33,979 nucleotides of DNA from CAZXIC01 sp964640195 (GTDB lineage: Archaea > Iainarchaeota > Iainarchaeia > Iainarchaeales > GCA-2688035): assembly GCA_964640195.1 (NCBI GenBank), contig CAZXIC010000011.1, positions 1 to 33,979 of the forward strand, in the 5' to 3' direction. Position numbers and translations under genes: made by a program. A model generated the notes under the pieces. That model ran no database searches and was not told the origin of the DNA. It worked only from the letters and a program-made list of their open reading frames with translations. Within the stretch, counting starts at the first letter, position 1. The number at the start of each line of letters is the position of its first letter. Of the stretch, positions 8,501-15,462 are shown in pieces.

Positions 8501-8747
8501 AAGGAGACCAAACACGATGGACTTCTTCAAGGAAGGAAAGCTGGACTTGGTGATAGCGATTCCAGACGAGTTTGACAGGAAGGCACTGGAAGCAGAGTAT
8601 GATTTGAGGAGAAACGCGGTTGACTTTAGTGTACCGCTTATCACGAACAGGCAGCTTGCAAAACTGCTGGTCAATGCCCTTGCAAAAAAGAAACTTGGCA
8701 ATCTGGAGGTAAAGCATTGGGCGGAGTACATAAACGGCGCCCAATGA
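5550..8747 (+). CDS. carB: Carbamoyl-phosphate synthase, large subunit
   Basis: Makes carbamoyl phosphate from bicarbonate, ammonia and two ATP. At 1065 residues it has the full duplicated architecture: two ATP-grasp halves (about 1-395 and 545-930), an oligomerisation region between them, and a C-terminal MGS-like allosteric domain (about 930-1065). Visible motifs are GEAGEFDYSGSQ in the first half and VEFDWCGV at the matching place in the second, plus RLSRSSALASKATGYPLA and LRASRSFPFVSK. The GEAGEFDYSGSQ block resembles the eukaryotic/Bacteroidetes CPS version more than the classical archaeal RIGQGIEFDYS form; this comparison is from memory. One continuous polypeptide, whereas several archaea split CarB. 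Confidence 0.95.
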   Translation: MTPKKVLVLGSGALKIGEAGEFDYSGSQCIKALKEEGIEVVLLNPNIATIQTSKDFADKIYFLPVNPHFVERVIEREKPQGILLSFGGQTALNCGVELFEKGVLKKYKVKVLGTPIQAIIATEDREKFNEELASISIKVPKSIPVTNKKDALLAAKKIKYPVIVRAAYALGGRGSGVAKSEEELRTIVEQVFAYAPQVLVEEYLEGWKEVEYEVVRDCHDNCITVCNMENFDPLGIHTGESIVIAPSQTLSNKEYHKLREISIKVIKHLGVVGECNIQFALDPKSDDYRVIEVNARLSRSSALASKATGYPLAFIAAKLALGYSLTELQNKITKKTKACFEPALDYCVVKIPRWDLQKFQRVSYRIGTEMKSVGEVMAIGRSFEEAMQKAIRMLNIGMYGLVGNKLQIKKIAHGLEHPTDKRIFDLIEAIKKGYSIERIYKLSHVDRWFLFKLRQVVEVEAKLRNYSLECVPKQLLVEAKKAGFSDKQIAIITGETNELKVRKKRKALGVLPIVKQIDTLAAEFPAKTNYLYVTYNGSEDDVEFKNSKHVMLLGSGSYSIGSSVEFDWCGVTANNTLKELGYRTIMVNFNPETVSTDYDVCDRLYFEELSLERVLDIYDKEKPLGVLISMGGQIPNNLAMKLFGSGVKILGTSPKSIDRAENRHRFSQLCDRLGVDQPMWKELTSKKDAIGFAKKAGFPVLVRPSYVLSGAAMSVAFKAKDLADYLDKATSLSPEYPVVISKFITNAREIEIDAVANKGKIVVYAVNEHIENAGVHSGDATMVFPPQKTYLETVRRIKDAAYSLCKELDITGPFNMQFIAKDNKVKVIELNLRASRSFPFVSKVSGINFVELATKSISGSNVARVEKSAFDLDYVGVKAPQFSFSRLKGADPLLGVEMSSTGEVACMGTDLEDAFLKSLIATGFELPRKNILVSVSGDENRFDILDEIRLLKKQGFSLYATDTTHAFFKEQGIKTKILYKIQEKRRPNTMDFFKEGKLDLVIAIPDEFDRKALEAEYDLRRNAVDFSVPLITNRQLAKLLVNALAKKKLGNLEVKHWAEYINGAQ

Positions 8748-8754
8748 AAAATAA
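8747..8754 (+). promoter_or_regulatory. Possible TATA-like box for guaA
   Basis: AAAATAAG overlaps the end of carB and is centred about 31 nt before the guaA ATG. It may give guaA its own start site within the 34-nt gap. Weak by composition; guaA could also be read through from carAB. Confidence 0.25.
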
Positions 8755-8781
8755 GATAAGCTTTTTCATGCAGCTTCTTTT

Positions 8782-10584
8782 ATGGCTGCAGGCAAAATCG
8801 CTGTTCTGGATTTCGGTGCACAGTACGCGCACCTTATTGCAAGGCGGGTGAGGCAGCTGCATGTTTACAGCGAAATAATGCTACCTGACTCCCATTCTGA
8901 AGAACTGCGGAAGGCAAAAGGAATTATCCTCAGCGGCGGGCCTGCTTCTGTTTACGCAAAGGATGCGCCTTCTTTCAACAAGGAAATTTTTTCTTTGGGA
9001 ATCCCTGTCCTTGGATTGTGCTACGGGCACCAGCTGATGGCACAGCAGCTCGGCGGAAAGGTAGCAAGGGGAAGCGTTAGGGAATATGGGCTTGCAAAGC
9101 TCGCTGTAAAGAAAAAAGAGCCACTGTTCAACGGTCTTGCGAAAAAAGAAACAGTATGGATGAGCCACGGTGACAAAGTGGAAACCTTGCCGCCAGGCTT
9201 TGAGGCAATTGGGAGCACCGCTGATTGTGAGAACGCGGCGGTTGCTGATTTGCGCAGGCGCTTTTTCGGGCTGCAGTTCCATCCTGAGGTAACACATACG
9301 CCGCACGGAATGTGCATTCTTGAGAATTTTGTTTTGAAAGTGTGCGGCTGCACGCAGGACTGGACAATAAAAAATTTCATTGAAAGCAAGGTTCGCGATA
9401 TAAAGAAAAAAGTCAGCGGCAGGAACGTTTTCATCTTGGTGAGCGGTGGGGTTGACAGCACTGTCGCACTGGCGCTGCTGAACAAAGCTCTTCCCCGTGA
9501 AAGGATTTTTGCCATGCATGTTGACACCGGCTTCATGCGCAAGGATGAAACACTAGGAGTGGAGAAGGCGCTGAAAGCGCTTGATTTTTCCATGCTGCAT
9601 GTGGTTGATGCTGGCAGGAAATTCTTTGGAAAGCTTACAGGCGTTGTTGACCCGGAAAAGAAAAGGGTAATAATTGGGAAGCTTTTTGTTGAAATCCAGG
9701 ACAGGGAGCTGCACAAGCTGAACCTTGACCCAGAAAAATGGATTCTGGGGCAGGGAACAATTTACCCTGACACTATTGAAACAGCTGGCACAAAGCATGC
9801 TGCTAGGATAAAGACACACCACAACAGGGTTGAAAGCGTGAAGCAGCTGATTGAGGAAGGAAAAGTGATTGAGCCGATTGCGGAATTGTACAAGGATGAG
9901 GTGCGCGAACTCGGGGAAAAGATTGGCCTGCCGAAGCATCTTGTTTGGAGGCACCCTTTCCCTGGGCCAGGGCTTGCGATAAGGTGCCTCTGCAGCAATG
10001 GCCTGGAAGAAAAGAAGCCCGGCCTGCAGGAAAAGGTTGGCAGGATTGCAAAAAAATTCGGTTACAGTGCAACACTGCTTCCGGTTAAGAGCGTCGGCGT
10101 GCAGGGAGACGAGAGGAGCTACGCCCACACTGTCCTGCTGCAGGGCGCACTTGGATGGAAGAGGCTTGAGCGCTGCAGCACCGAAATCACGAACGAAATA
10201 GGGGAAATCAACAGGGTTGTTTTTGCAGTAAAGCCGGAGAAAATTAGTGAAATAAAAATCTTGAAAGCGGATTTGGACAGAAAAAGGATTTCTCTTTTGC
10301 AGGAAGCCGATGCAATCGCAATGCAGGAAACAGAAAAAGCTGGGCTGATGCGCAAAATCTGGCAGTTTCCAGTAATCCTGCTGCCGCTTTCCGTCAATGG
10401 CACTGGCAGTGAGGCAGTTGTGCTGCGCCCGGTTGAAAGCACAGAGGCGATGACAGCCCGCTTTTACCCGATGCCGGAAAAAGCACTGCGCGCTATCGCG
10501 AGCAGGGTAATGCGCTTGAAGGGCATTGGCGCTGTTTTCTTTGATGTAACGCACAAGCCGCCTGCAACAATAGAGTGGGAATAA
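8782..10584 (+). CDS. guaA: GMP synthase (glutamine-hydrolysing), fused long form
   Basis: Converts XMP to GMP with glutamine and ATP. An N-terminal class I glutaminase (1-190) has C80 in GLCYGHQ and H167/E169 in QFHPE. An ATP-pyrophosphatase domain follows, with the SGGVDS P-loop at 221-226. The protein has 600 residues, about 75 more than the usual bacterial form (about 525). The extra length is in the C-terminal dimerisation region, which appears to be present twice: LLPVKSVGVQGDERSY near 432-447, and LLPLSVNG with VVLRPVESTEAMTA near 533-558, ending in the canonical PPATIEWE. A tandem arrangement like this is known for human-type GMPS. Many archaea instead encode the two activities as separate polypeptides, so a fused enzyme is notable. 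Confidence 0.94.
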   Translation: MAAGKIAVLDFGAQYAHLIARRVRQLHVYSEIMLPDSHSEELRKAKGIILSGGPASVYAKDAPSFNKEIFSLGIPVLGLCYGHQLMAQQLGGKVARGSVREYGLAKLAVKKKEPLFNGLAKKETVWMSHGDKVETLPPGFEAIGSTADCENAAVADLRRRFFGLQFHPEVTHTPHGMCILENFVLKVCGCTQDWTIKNFIESKVRDIKKKVSGRNVFILVSGGVDSTVALALLNKALPRERIFAMHVDTGFMRKDETLGVEKALKALDFSMLHVVDAGRKFFGKLTGVVDPEKKRVIIGKLFVEIQDRELHKLNLDPEKWILGQGTIYPDTIETAGTKHAARIKTHHNRVESVKQLIEEGKVIEPIAELYKDEVRELGEKIGLPKHLVWRHPFPGPGLAIRCLCSNGLEEKKPGLQEKVGRIAKKFGYSATLLPVKSVGVQGDERSYAHTVLLQGALGWKRLERCSTEITNEIGEINRVVFAVKPEKISEIKILKADLDRKRISLLQEADAIAMQETEKAGLMRKIWQFPVILLPLSVNGTGSEAVVLRPVESTEAMTARFYPMPEKALRAIASRVMRLKGIGAVFFDVTHKPPATIEWE

Positions 10585-10665
10585 CTGTGGATACAGCACG
10601 GCTGTCGGCAAAAAACAGAACAAAAAAAGCCGTTTAAGCCAAGAAAAGGCTAATTCCAGCGCTTT

Positions 10666-10701
10666 CAAACAAAAAACGAAAATAATCAATCCAATAAAAA
10701 A
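10666..10701 (-). terminator. Oligo-T terminator region for the 117-residue protein gene
   Basis: On the minus strand, 26-60 nt after the stop of the 117-residue gene, there are two T-rich runs, including TTTTTT at 10696-10701 and a second run at 10670-10675. Archaeal termination typically uses such U-tracts without a hairpin. The remaining gap between the convergent genes (10585-10726) shows nothing else I recognise. Confidence 0.35.
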
Positions 10702-10726
10702 GTAACAGCGGTATTTGAAATTTGCC

Positions 10727-11080
10727 TCATACTTTCCCTTTCACTGCCCATCCCTTTCTCTTTACCCCAAATTCCTTCCTCTCAAACATTATATTATCCA
10801 CTACTACTCTTGTACCCTCTAGCTCCCACAAAAGAAGCTCTTCGGCTATATCCCTGACCCTTTCGGCAACAGGCCCGCGCGAGCGTTGTTTTCTAGGGGC
10901 TCTTGAATATCTTGTGAATACATATGTCATTCCCCCTCTTTTCTGAGTAGTGGCAGGTACAATGTCTTCTGCCGATAGCTCTATCATTATATTTCTTACT
11001 GCCCCCTTTTGCCCCCTGCCAGATTTTCCACGGCGTTTCCTTGATGTCACTTTCCTTGTCGATCTGCCAGGCAATGCCAT
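10727..11080 (-). CDS. Hypothetical basic protein, 117 residues
   Basis: I do not recognise this protein. It has a very basic, low-complexity N-terminal tail (1-28, rich in R, K, S and G, like a nucleic-acid-binding tail), a central segment with YVFTRYSRAPRKQRS, a probable amphipathic helix around VAERVRDIAEELLLWELE, then a short beta-like VVVDNIMFE and a basic C-terminus. No membrane segment or signal peptide. A role in DNA or RNA binding would be a guess from charge alone; it does not match the archaeal histone fold as I know it. Codon use (AGA, ATA, GGG, CTA) differs from the enzyme genes nearby, hinting at a different origin or expression level. A TATA-like box at 11111-11120 supports expression. 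Confidence 0.65.
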   Translation of the reverse strand: MALPGRSTRKVTSRKRRGKSGRGQKGAVRNIMIELSAEDIVPATTQKRGGMTYVFTRYSRAPRKQRSRGPVAERVRDIAEELLLWELEGTRVVVDNIMFERKEFGVKRKGWAVKGKV

Positions 11081-11110
11081 TTAATCACTAAATTAATAGT
11101 AAGTAATTGC

Positions 11111-11120
11111 TTTTTAATAT
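11111..11120 (-). promoter_or_regulatory. TATA-like box for the 117-residue protein gene
   Basis: ATATTAAAAA on the minus strand, centred about 36 nt before the ATG at 11080; predicts a leader of about 9 nt. Confidence 0.4.
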
Positions 11121-11228
11121 TCTTTTGGTTGAGCTTGCCACCCAAATAGTCAAATTCTTATTACATGCCCTTACAGCTCCGCGTATGTTTTTGCTTGTCG
11201 AGTGGGAATAGTATCGAAACAGCGAAAG

Positions 11229-11237
11229 TTAATTAAA
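11229..11237 (+). promoter_or_regulatory. TATA-like box for the 182-residue protein gene
   Basis: TTAATTAAA is centred exactly 27 nt before the ATG at 11260, predicting a leaderless transcript. The rest of the divergent spacer (11081-11259) shows no further structure. Confidence 0.45.
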
Positions 11238-11259
11238 CAACGTTCATTGTAGTCTCTAT

Positions 11260-11808
11260 ATGAAACTGCTGATTGGAATCCATCTGCATGAAAAGTACAA
11301 GGGGTGGAGATTTAGGCGATTTGTGCGGAAAAGTTTTGCGCAAGGACAGAAAACTGCTTTGATGGTGTTTGACTGGGCGCCGTTTTCAAAAAACGAGATC
11401 AGGGTTTTGTCCAAGCGGTCACGTGTTCACCTATCAAATTTTTTTCTGGTTAGGACCATTCCACAACCTGGTGTTAGTTTTGAGGTAGACTTTGGCGCGT
11501 ATCGCAAAAATTTCGGGAAGGCAATTGACGCGATTTCCAAGAAGCTTGGCAAAAATGAAAAAATCGAGCCTGTTTTCTTTGGCGGATCTGAAGAAACCTG
11601 CTTTGACAGAATCCGTACTGGCGCGACCGCAGACCTAAGAAAAAAATTTGGGGGAAGGCTTGGGGAAATAAAGACTGAAACGCGTTGGGTTTATAGACTG
11701 CCTTCGCCGAAAACGCTGAAAAAACAGAGGTCCCTTTTTGTTGGAACTGGGCAACGGCTAAAAAAGATACAAAACTTTTTCAGGCTGAGAAAAACCCCGA
11801 AAAGATGA
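11260..11808 (+). CDS. Hypothetical basic protein, 182 residues
   Basis: Unrecognised. The protein is soluble and strongly basic, with no signal peptide or membrane segment. The first 60 residues look like alternating strands and helices (KLLIGIHLHE, TALMVFDWAPF, SNFFLVRTIP). The C-terminal 40 residues are rich in K and R (LKKQRSLFVG, FFRLRKTPKR), consistent with nucleic-acid contact, but no known motif is visible. It is a single-gene unit with its own TATA-like box at ideal leaderless spacing, and it converges on purF with a 38-nt gap. The ATG at 11260 is supported by that spacing. Confidence 0.65.
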   Translation: MKLLIGIHLHEKYKGWRFRRFVRKSFAQGQKTALMVFDWAPFSKNEIRVLSKRSRVHLSNFFLVRTIPQPGVSFEVDFGAYRKNFGKAIDAISKKLGKNEKIEPVFFGGSEETCFDRIRTGATADLRKKFGGRLGEIKTETRWVYRLPSPKTLKKQRSLFVGTGQRLKKIQNFFRLRKTPKR

Positions 11809-11846
11809 GTGCTGCTAGCATTTTCAGGCGGATAGAACAGGAGTAA

Positions 11847-13397
11847 TCACTCGTAAGTCCTTTTTCCTTTCCTTTTTTTGAAGTTCTGCACTGCCTTGCA
11901 AAGCAGGGCTTTGCCGCACTTTGTGGGATAGCGGCCGTTTAGGCAGGCAAGGCACAATTCATTCTCCTTAAAGCCTGTTGCCCTGACAAGCCCTGGAATC
12001 GACTGGTAAACCAGTGAGTCAGCGCCGATTTCTTTTGCGACCGCACTTGCTTCCTTTTCCGTTACCTCTTTGTTGCCAACATCCAGCTGCCTGTACGAGC
12101 TGTGCTTTGGCATAATCAGCTCGGACAGGGTTGACATGTCAATGCCGTAAAAGCAGGGATAGCGTATTGGCGGGCAGCTGACTCTCACATGCACTTCCTT
12201 TGCCTTCCCTTCGCGCTTTAATCTTTCAACAAGGCCTGCGGTTGTTGTCCCCCTCACAATGCTGTCCTCAACCAGAATGACCTTCTTTCCCTCCAAAACA
12301 GATTTTATCAGCGTGTACTTGTCCCTTACCTTGTCAGCCCTGTTATTGCCCTCAATGAATGTCCTGCCGACATACCTGTTTCTGATAAGGCCCTCCTTCA
12401 GTGGCGCGCCCAGACTGAAGGCAAGCCCTGCTGCAGCAGGCGTTGCAGTGTCTGGAACACCCACCACTATGTGGTCTTTTCCAATCTTCTCTGTCTCAAG
12501 CTTTGCAAGTTGTTTCCCCAAGGCAGTCCTGACATCGTAAACAGGCCTGCTGTCAAGCGAGCTGCTCACATTTGCAAAATAAACCCACTCAAACATGCAT
12601 CTGGCTGTCCTCTTTGATTTTGCAAACCTTTTGACTGAAACATCACCCTCCTGTACCACAACCATTTCGCCCGGCCGCACGTTCTTAATGTTAGCAGCCC
12701 CGAGGTTGTTGTAAGCGCTTGTCTCTGATGCAATCATCACCTTTTCCCTGTTGCTGGCATAGCTCATGGGCTTGAAGCCGATAGGGTCCCTGATGCCGAG
12801 CAGTATTTCATCTGCATTCATGTAGACCATATTGTATGCGCCGTCAAATACCCTGGCCAGGTTGGAAAAAACCCCCCTGTACTCCCTCTTCCTCTCGCCG
12901 ACAAACTGCTTCGCTATGTGGGGCATTATGACTTCGCTGTCACTATTCCTCACTATATGGTACTTTGCCCTCTCAAGCTCTGTTTTCAGCTGGAGGTAGT
13001 TCGAAAGGTTTCCGTTGTATGCAAAAGAAAACCACTTCCATTTCCTGCCGTGCGGCCTTTCAAACGGCATCGCGTAATCTATGCCGTCCTGACCGCAGGT
13101 TGCATAGCGCGTATGCCCGATTCCGCTGCTTCCTGCCAAGTTTCGCAAAATGGCCCTGTTTTTCCCAGGGTGATTTGCCCTGAAAACGTCGTTCACCAGG
13201 CCACGCTCTTTCCTTGTAATTATAAGCCGTTCCCTTGAGGCATTAAAAGTGGAAATTCCTGCGCTCAGCTGGCCCCTGTTCTGCTGCTGCAGAAGCATCC
13301 TGTATAAATAGTAAGCTGCTCCACCCAAAGGATACTTGCGCAGGGGTTTGAAAAGTTTTACTGCGGCAAGGCCGCAGTTCTCATGCAATTCGTCCAT
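11847..13397 (-). CDS. purF: Amidophosphoribosyltransferase
   Basis: First committed step of purine synthesis: PRPP plus glutamine to phosphoribosylamine. The 516-residue protein has a seven-residue propeptide (MDELHEN) before C8, the expected Ntn-hydrolase nucleophile exposed by self-cleavage. The glutaminase domain (8-240) shows GIGHTRYAT and FAYNGNLSN. The phosphoribosyltransferase domain carries the PRPP-binding motif VILVEDSIVRGTTT. Four cysteines in CMFEW, SCPP and ELCLACL match the positions that bind a 4Fe-4S cluster in Bacillus-type PurF. It follows the sugar amidotransferase gene by 88 nt but has its own TATA-like box, so it is probably an independent unit. PurM is the only other early purine gene here. 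Confidence 0.95.
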   Translation of the reverse strand: MDELHENCGLAAVKLFKPLRKYPLGGAAYYLYRMLLQQQNRGQLSAGISTFNASRERLIITRKERGLVNDVFRANHPGKNRAILRNLAGSSGIGHTRYATCGQDGIDYAMPFERPHGRKWKWFSFAYNGNLSNYLQLKTELERAKYHIVRNSDSEVIMPHIAKQFVGERKREYRGVFSNLARVFDGAYNMVYMNADEILLGIRDPIGFKPMSYASNREKVMIASETSAYNNLGAANIKNVRPGEMVVVQEGDVSVKRFAKSKRTARCMFEWVYFANVSSSLDSRPVYDVRTALGKQLAKLETEKIGKDHIVVGVPDTATPAAAGLAFSLGAPLKEGLIRNRYVGRTFIEGNNRADKVRDKYTLIKSVLEGKKVILVEDSIVRGTTTAGLVERLKREGKAKEVHVRVSCPPIRYPCFYGIDMSTLSELIMPKHSSYRQLDVGNKEVTEKEASAVAKEIGADSLVYQSIPGLVRATGFKENELCLACLNGRYPTKCGKALLCKAVQNFKKRKGKRTYE

Positions 13398-13417
13398 TCA
13401 AAAGAATAGAGGGGGGG

Positions 13418-13428
13418 ATAAAGTTAAA
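13418..13428 (-). promoter_or_regulatory. TATA-like box for purF
   Basis: TTTAACTTTAT on the minus strand is centred about 26 nt before the purF ATG, predicting a leaderless mRNA and separate transcription from the upstream trio. Confidence 0.35.
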
Positions 13429-13485
13429 AAATTGAATTGAAAAACGACTACCTTGAACCGTTTTTACGGCAGGATTGCGCCTGTT

Positions 13486-14784
13486 TTAATGCTTTTGGAC
13501 CAGCCTTGCTCTTGGGCTGCTCAGGGCATAGCTTTTTGGCAGGCTCTTCGTGTAGGCAGGCTCCCAGTCCATGAAGTCGTACTCGTCGTACACTGCCTTG
13601 TCCAGCTTCCATTCATCTTTATCAAAGTGCCAGACATGCGGCTGCCTGTATCTGTCAATCACGTCCCAGAACTGCCCTTCCGTGATGTCAAGGTATTCCA
13701 GGAAATCCCTAAAATACAGCTTTGGGAATTCGCCGTCATACCTTTTGACCAGGGCAGCGCCTTCTTCCCTTGTGATATGGCTGTCCCTTACCTCGTGCGC
13801 TGCATCTGAGGTTGCCCTGCCAATGCCAAACTTTATGAACGCCTGGTAGTAATGGAATCCGTCCATCCTGTCGTCCAGGCTGGCATACTTGCTGTAGGTT
13901 CCTTCCGACCTGCCGTAAAGGTTTGCCTGGAACCCGGTATTCTTTGTCGCACAGTAGTAGTTTTCCTGTGGAATCCATTTCTTGTAGAACGAAAACCAGT
14001 GGAATTCTATTTCTGATTGTTCAAGCTCTTCTTTCGGCGGCAGCCTGTAAAACGTTAAGTCTGTTTCATCGAAATCCTTTTCAGTGAAAAAGTCTGTTTC
14101 CTCCAGACCATACTTTATCAGCTCATCAACGTTTGCGCCCTTAAAGTACTGCTCTGCCCAGATGTCCCATGGCATGCCGCTAAACTTGAACACGTCCGGG
14201 TTCCCGCTGTACTCTGCTTCCCCGTTCTCGCCGAAGAAAACAAGCGGGATGTCAAAGTTTTTCGCAATATGAATCGCGTACACCATCTGCCCGTATGAAA
14301 AAGCTTGCCATGCATCGCCAACAGCCTCAAACGCAACCCTTGCAAGCTTCCTCTGGAACTTTGCGTTTGCCCAGCCCATGATGTTGCCGAACCCGCCTAC
14401 CTTAAGGAAGTTCCTGAAGTTCTGGTAGCCTATGTCAGTGTACTCAAAAGGCGCCCAAGTGGCGGTCAGGGGGTGCATGCCGTAGTTGTACTTCAGCTCA
14501 TACGAAACCCTTGCACTGTCCTTGCCGCCGCTGCACGGTACAACAACGTCAAACCTGCCGTCGTTCCTCCTGAACCTGTCGCAGACTTCCCTCAGCACTT
14601 CGTCCCTTTCCTTCCAGTCAACACTGTTCTTTATGTCAGTAAACCTGCAGGCGCCGCACAGGCCTTCCTTGTCAAACCCTATCCTGGGCCTTTGGTTTGA
14701 TACGACACAACGCCTGCAAAATTTTATTTTTTTTGGCAGTTTCGGCAGCTGCCTGTCAAGAGTCTTCACAACCCTGGTCTTCAT
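13486..14784 (-). CDS. N-acetyl sugar amidotransferase (WbpG/PseA-like)
   Basis: A 432-residue PP-loop ATP-pyrophosphatase. An N-terminal zinc-ribbon-like region has cysteines C23, C26, C43 and C46 in the family pattern C-x-x-C ... RPR-I-x-FD-x-x-G-x-C-x-x-C. The SGGKDS P-loop is at 85-90. The long C-terminal half is rich in aromatic residues. Family members (WbpG in Pseudomonas O-antigen, PseA in Campylobacter flagellin glycosylation) convert an acetamido group of a nucleotide sugar to acetamidino. They take ammonia from a HisH-like glutaminase and HisF-like partner, and both are encoded immediately upstream here (12-nt gap to the HisH-like gene). The sugar substrate and its polymer (glycan, S-layer or pilin) are not indicated in this window. 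Confidence 0.87.
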   Translation of the reverse strand: MKTRVVKTLDRQLPKLPKKIKFCRRCVVSNQRPRIGFDKEGLCGACRFTDIKNSVDWKERDEVLREVCDRFRRNDGRFDVVVPCSGGKDSARVSYELKYNYGMHPLTATWAPFEYTDIGYQNFRNFLKVGGFGNIMGWANAKFQRKLARVAFEAVGDAWQAFSYGQMVYAIHIAKNFDIPLVFFGENGEAEYSGNPDVFKFSGMPWDIWAEQYFKGANVDELIKYGLEETDFFTEKDFDETDLTFYRLPPKEELEQSEIEFHWFSFYKKWIPQENYYCATKNTGFQANLYGRSEGTYSKYASLDDRMDGFHYYQAFIKFGIGRATSDAAHEVRDSHITREEGAALVKRYDGEFPKLYFRDFLEYLDITEGQFWDVIDRYRQPHVWHFDKDEWKLDKAVYDEYDFMDWEPAYTKSLPKSYALSSPRARLVQKH

Positions 14785-14796
14785 ATGGTTTCCCTC

Positions 14797-15462
14797 TTAT
14801 ACATTGTTCAATTCACAAAATTTTTTAAGGATTTTCAAGCCAGCTGGACCGCTTTTTTCTGGGTGGAACTGCGTTCCGCAAACGCTGCCTTTCCGCGCAA
14901 CTGAACAGAATTCCTGTTTCCCGTACTCTGTTACAGCAAGAACGTTTTCCGGATTTTCCACAACAGGGTGGAAGGAATGGACAAAGTAGAAATTTGATGA
15001 AGGCTTTGAGTCAGCCAGCAGTGTATCCTTCCATGCAGAAGCGTTTTTGGGCGGCCTTATCTCGTTCCAGCCCACGTGCGGAACAACATAGCCCTTTATC
15101 CCCACATCTGAGGGCTGCCTGAACCTTACAACCCTTCCTTTTATCAGGTCCAGGCCCTTGTGCAGCCCGAATTCCTCACTTTCAGTGAAAAGCATCTGCA
15201 TGCCGAGGCAGATGCCGAGAAGCAGCGTTCCTTCTCCAACCTTCTCCTTTATGGGCTTGACAAGCTTTTTTTCCCTTAGCACAGCCATGCCATCCCCGAA
15301 AGCGCCAACTCCGGGCAGTACAAGGCACCTGGCTGAAAGTATTTCACCAGGCGAATCAACTATTTTGCTTGTCCTGCCAATCTTCTCAAAAGCCTTGCTG
15401 ATGCTCTTAAGGTTGTTTATGCCATAATCTATTATGCTAACAGCAAACTTGCTTTCAGGCAT
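14797..15462 (-). CDS. HisH-like glutamine amidotransferase subunit
   Basis: A 221-residue class I glutamine amidotransferase: nucleophile C85 in GICLGMQ, and H200 and E202 in TQFHPEKS. It has the HisH hallmark N-terminus (SIIDYGINNLKSI) and oxyanion-side PGVGAFGDGM. In histidine synthesis it would pair with HisF. Here its gene overlaps the HisF-like gene by 8 nt and precedes the sugar amidotransferase by 12 nt, with no other his gene in the window. It most likely supplies ammonia for acetamidino-sugar formation (HisH2-type role, inferred from context). A true histidine role cannot be excluded without the rest of the genome. Confidence 0.85.
   Translation of the reverse strand: MPESKFAVSIIDYGINNLKSISKAFEKIGRTSKIVDSPGEILSARCLVLPGVGAFGDGMAVLREKKLVKPIKEKVGEGTLLLGICLGMQMLFTESEEFGLHKGLDLIKGRVVRFRQPSDVGIKGYVVPHVGWNEIRPPKNASAWKDTLLADSKPSSNFYFVHSFHPVVENPENVLAVTEYGKQEFCSVARKGSVCGTQFHPEKSGPAGLKILKKFCELNNV

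Noticed and set aside
8168..8731. 187-codon open frame antisense to carB
   Set aside because: Shadow of carB; serine/phenylalanine-rich translation with no domain.
9553..10689. 378-codon open frame antisense to guaA
   Set aside because: It lies entirely opposite the well-conserved guaA frame, has composition typical of a reverse-frame shadow (many Cys, Phe, Leu and His) and no recognisable domain or promoter.
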